Shown here: piece by piece, positions 5,719 to 6,256 of the stretch
How the letters are laid out: the number at the start of each line of letters is the position of its first letter
Position numbering within the stretch: position 1 is the stretch's first letter
Assembly (NCBI GenBank): GCA_035517415.1
Contig: DATIYW010000096.1
Location: forward strand, 1-6,256
Direction: 5' to 3'
Length of the DNA: 6,256 nt
Source of the DNA: DATIYW01 sp035517415
Lineage (GTDB): Bacteria; Acidobacteriota; Thermoanaerobaculia; Thermoanaerobaculales; Thermoanaerobaculaceae
Made by a program: the position numbers and the translations under genes
The notes under the pieces: generated by a model
Databases searched by the model: none
What the model was told of the DNA's origin: nothing
What the model saw: only the letters and a program-made list of their open reading frames with translations

Positions 5719-6135
5719 CTAGCGGTTTCGGGCGGTCTCGCGGTCCCCGGCGGAGGGCTCTTCCGCACCGGCGCCGTCGACCCGCATCTGCACCCGGCCC
5801 TCGAGGCGGGCGCCCTCGACGACGTGGAGCGCGGGGGTGGTGATGTCGCCCTTGACCAGCCCGCTGGCGAGCAGCTCGACCAGCTCGGTGGCGACCACGT
5901 TGCCGGTCACGCTGCCGGCGATGCGCACGACGCTGGCGTGGACCTCCGCTTCGACGGTCGCGCCGGCGACGATCTCGAGCGCGGCCTGGAGCTCGACGCT
6001 GCCGTGGAGCGCGCCCTCGACGCGGACCGCGCGGCCGCCGGTGAGCCGGCCCTCGACGCGCGTCTCGCGGGCGATCACCGTGGCGCCCGCGGCGGGCCGC
6101 GGGTCGAGCTGCGAGCCGGCGACGTCCTTCGCCAC
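5719..6135 (-). CDS. Bactofilin family protein (polymer-forming cytoskeletal)
   Basis: This 138-residue protein belongs to the bactofilin (DUF583) family, whose members self-assemble into filaments through a right-handed beta-helix and organise cell shape, stalks, polar structures or cell-wall enzymes. Seen in sequence: a short disordered N-terminus (1-17), then repeated beta-turns with the typical V-x-G pattern (TRVEGRLTGG, VRVEGALHGSVE, GATVEAEVHASVVRIAGSVTGNV, GLVKGDITTPALHVVEGARLEGRV) over about 18-118, and a charged C-terminal tail (119-138). There is no membrane segment. The start is GTG 6133-6135, with GGGAGG (6141-6146) 5 bases upstream. It follows tRNA-Gly with only 23 bases between them and precedes zapA on the same strand, so a role in cell shape or division is plausible. 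The exact cellular job cannot be assigned. Confidence 0.88.
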   Translation of the reverse strand: MAKDVAGSQLDPRPAAGATVIARETRVEGRLTGGRAVRVEGALHGSVELQAALEIVAGATVEAEVHASVVRIAGSVTGNVVATELVELLASGLVKGDITTPALHVVEGARLEGRVQMRVDGAGAEEPSAGDRETARNR

Positions 6136-6158
6136 GGGAGCCTCCCACCGCGAGGGAG

Positions 6159-6234
6159 TGGAGCGGGCAACGGGATTTGAACCCGCGACTTGCAGCTTGG
6201 GAAGCTGCCACTCTACCAGCTGAGTTATGCCCGC
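6159..6234 (-). tRNA. tRNA-Gly (anticodon CCC), CCA encoded
   Basis: The minus strand folds as a complete cloverleaf. The acceptor arm is GCGGGCA with TGCCCGC, the D arm is ACTC with GAGT, and the anticodon stem is GCAGC with GCTGC around loop TTCCCAA, whose positions 34-36 are CCC. The T arm is GCGGG-TTCAAAT-CCCGT. The discriminator base is T (6162) and the next three bases are CCA (6159-6161), so the 3' end is encoded. It would decode GGG glycine codons. Confidence 0.95.
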
Positions 6235-6238
6235 TCGT

Positions 6239-6254
6239 GCGCCTCGTCAGGCGC
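6239..6254. other. Hairpin just upstream of the tRNA gene
   Basis: GCGCCT (6239-6244) pairs with AGGCGC (6249-6254) around a CGTC loop, 4 bases from the tRNA 5' end. It could be a tRNA leader structure or the end of an upstream transcript. The window stops two bases later, so its context is not visible. Confidence 0.35.
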
Positions 6255-6256
6255 CG

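Noticed and set aside
5655..5768. N-terminal extension of zapA by 38 residues
   Set aside because: The extension is Pro/Arg-rich, overlaps the bactofilin 3' end and the zapA promoter region, and is absent from the ZapA family length. The GTG with AGGAG is better.
6159..6256. tRNA-Gly as the integration site of a mobile element
   Set aside because: The neighbouring genes are housekeeping-like, with no integrase and no repeated tRNA 3' fragment in the window.

Overview
This is a GC-rich window (GTG starts, strong GGAG-type ribosome binding sites) from a bacterium with a Gram-negative-type gene set. The clues are a ZapA, a bactofilin, an RNase Y, a 6S RNA and the tail of a protein with an IPTL-CTERM-like (exosortase H type) sorting signal. 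Together they fit Acidobacteriota (for example a Thermoanaerobaculia-like lineage) or another high-GC environmental phylum. That placement is an inference, not something the sequence proves.

Layout. Bases 1-174 (+) hold the last 57 codons of a large secreted or surface protein. It converges on everything else, which is all on the minus strand. A perfect 14-bp stem-loop (191-224) and a second hairpin (279-307) lie in the convergent gap. Reading the minus strand from the right edge, the order is: a hairpin cut by the window edge; tRNA-Gly(CCC) with an encoded CCA end; a bactofilin; zapA; an unannotated RNA whose position and fold match 6S RNA (ssrS); rny (ribonuclease Y); a 9-bp perfect hairpin; then a tetR-type regulator, an ABC ATPase and an ABC-2 permease.

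How the parts work together. The bactofilin-zapA-6S-rny block is a housekeeping neighbourhood for cell shape, division and RNA metabolism. The 6S RNA -10 element overlaps the zapA stop codon, and the predicted transcription start falls at the first base of the RNA's closing stem. The tetR-ATPase-permease block looks like a self-regulated exporter operon. A consensus-like sigma-70 promoter (TTGACG, 17 bp, TAAGAT) lies just upstream of tetR, with an 11/12-base imperfect palindrome over the predicted start. The ATPase stop and permease start overlap as ATGA.

I found no undescribed defence, mobile or CRISPR-like system here. The points most worth a second look are the 6S RNA locus with its overlapping promoter and adjacent inverted repeat, the candidate TetR operator, and the hairpin between rny and tetR, which may be a dispersed repeat.
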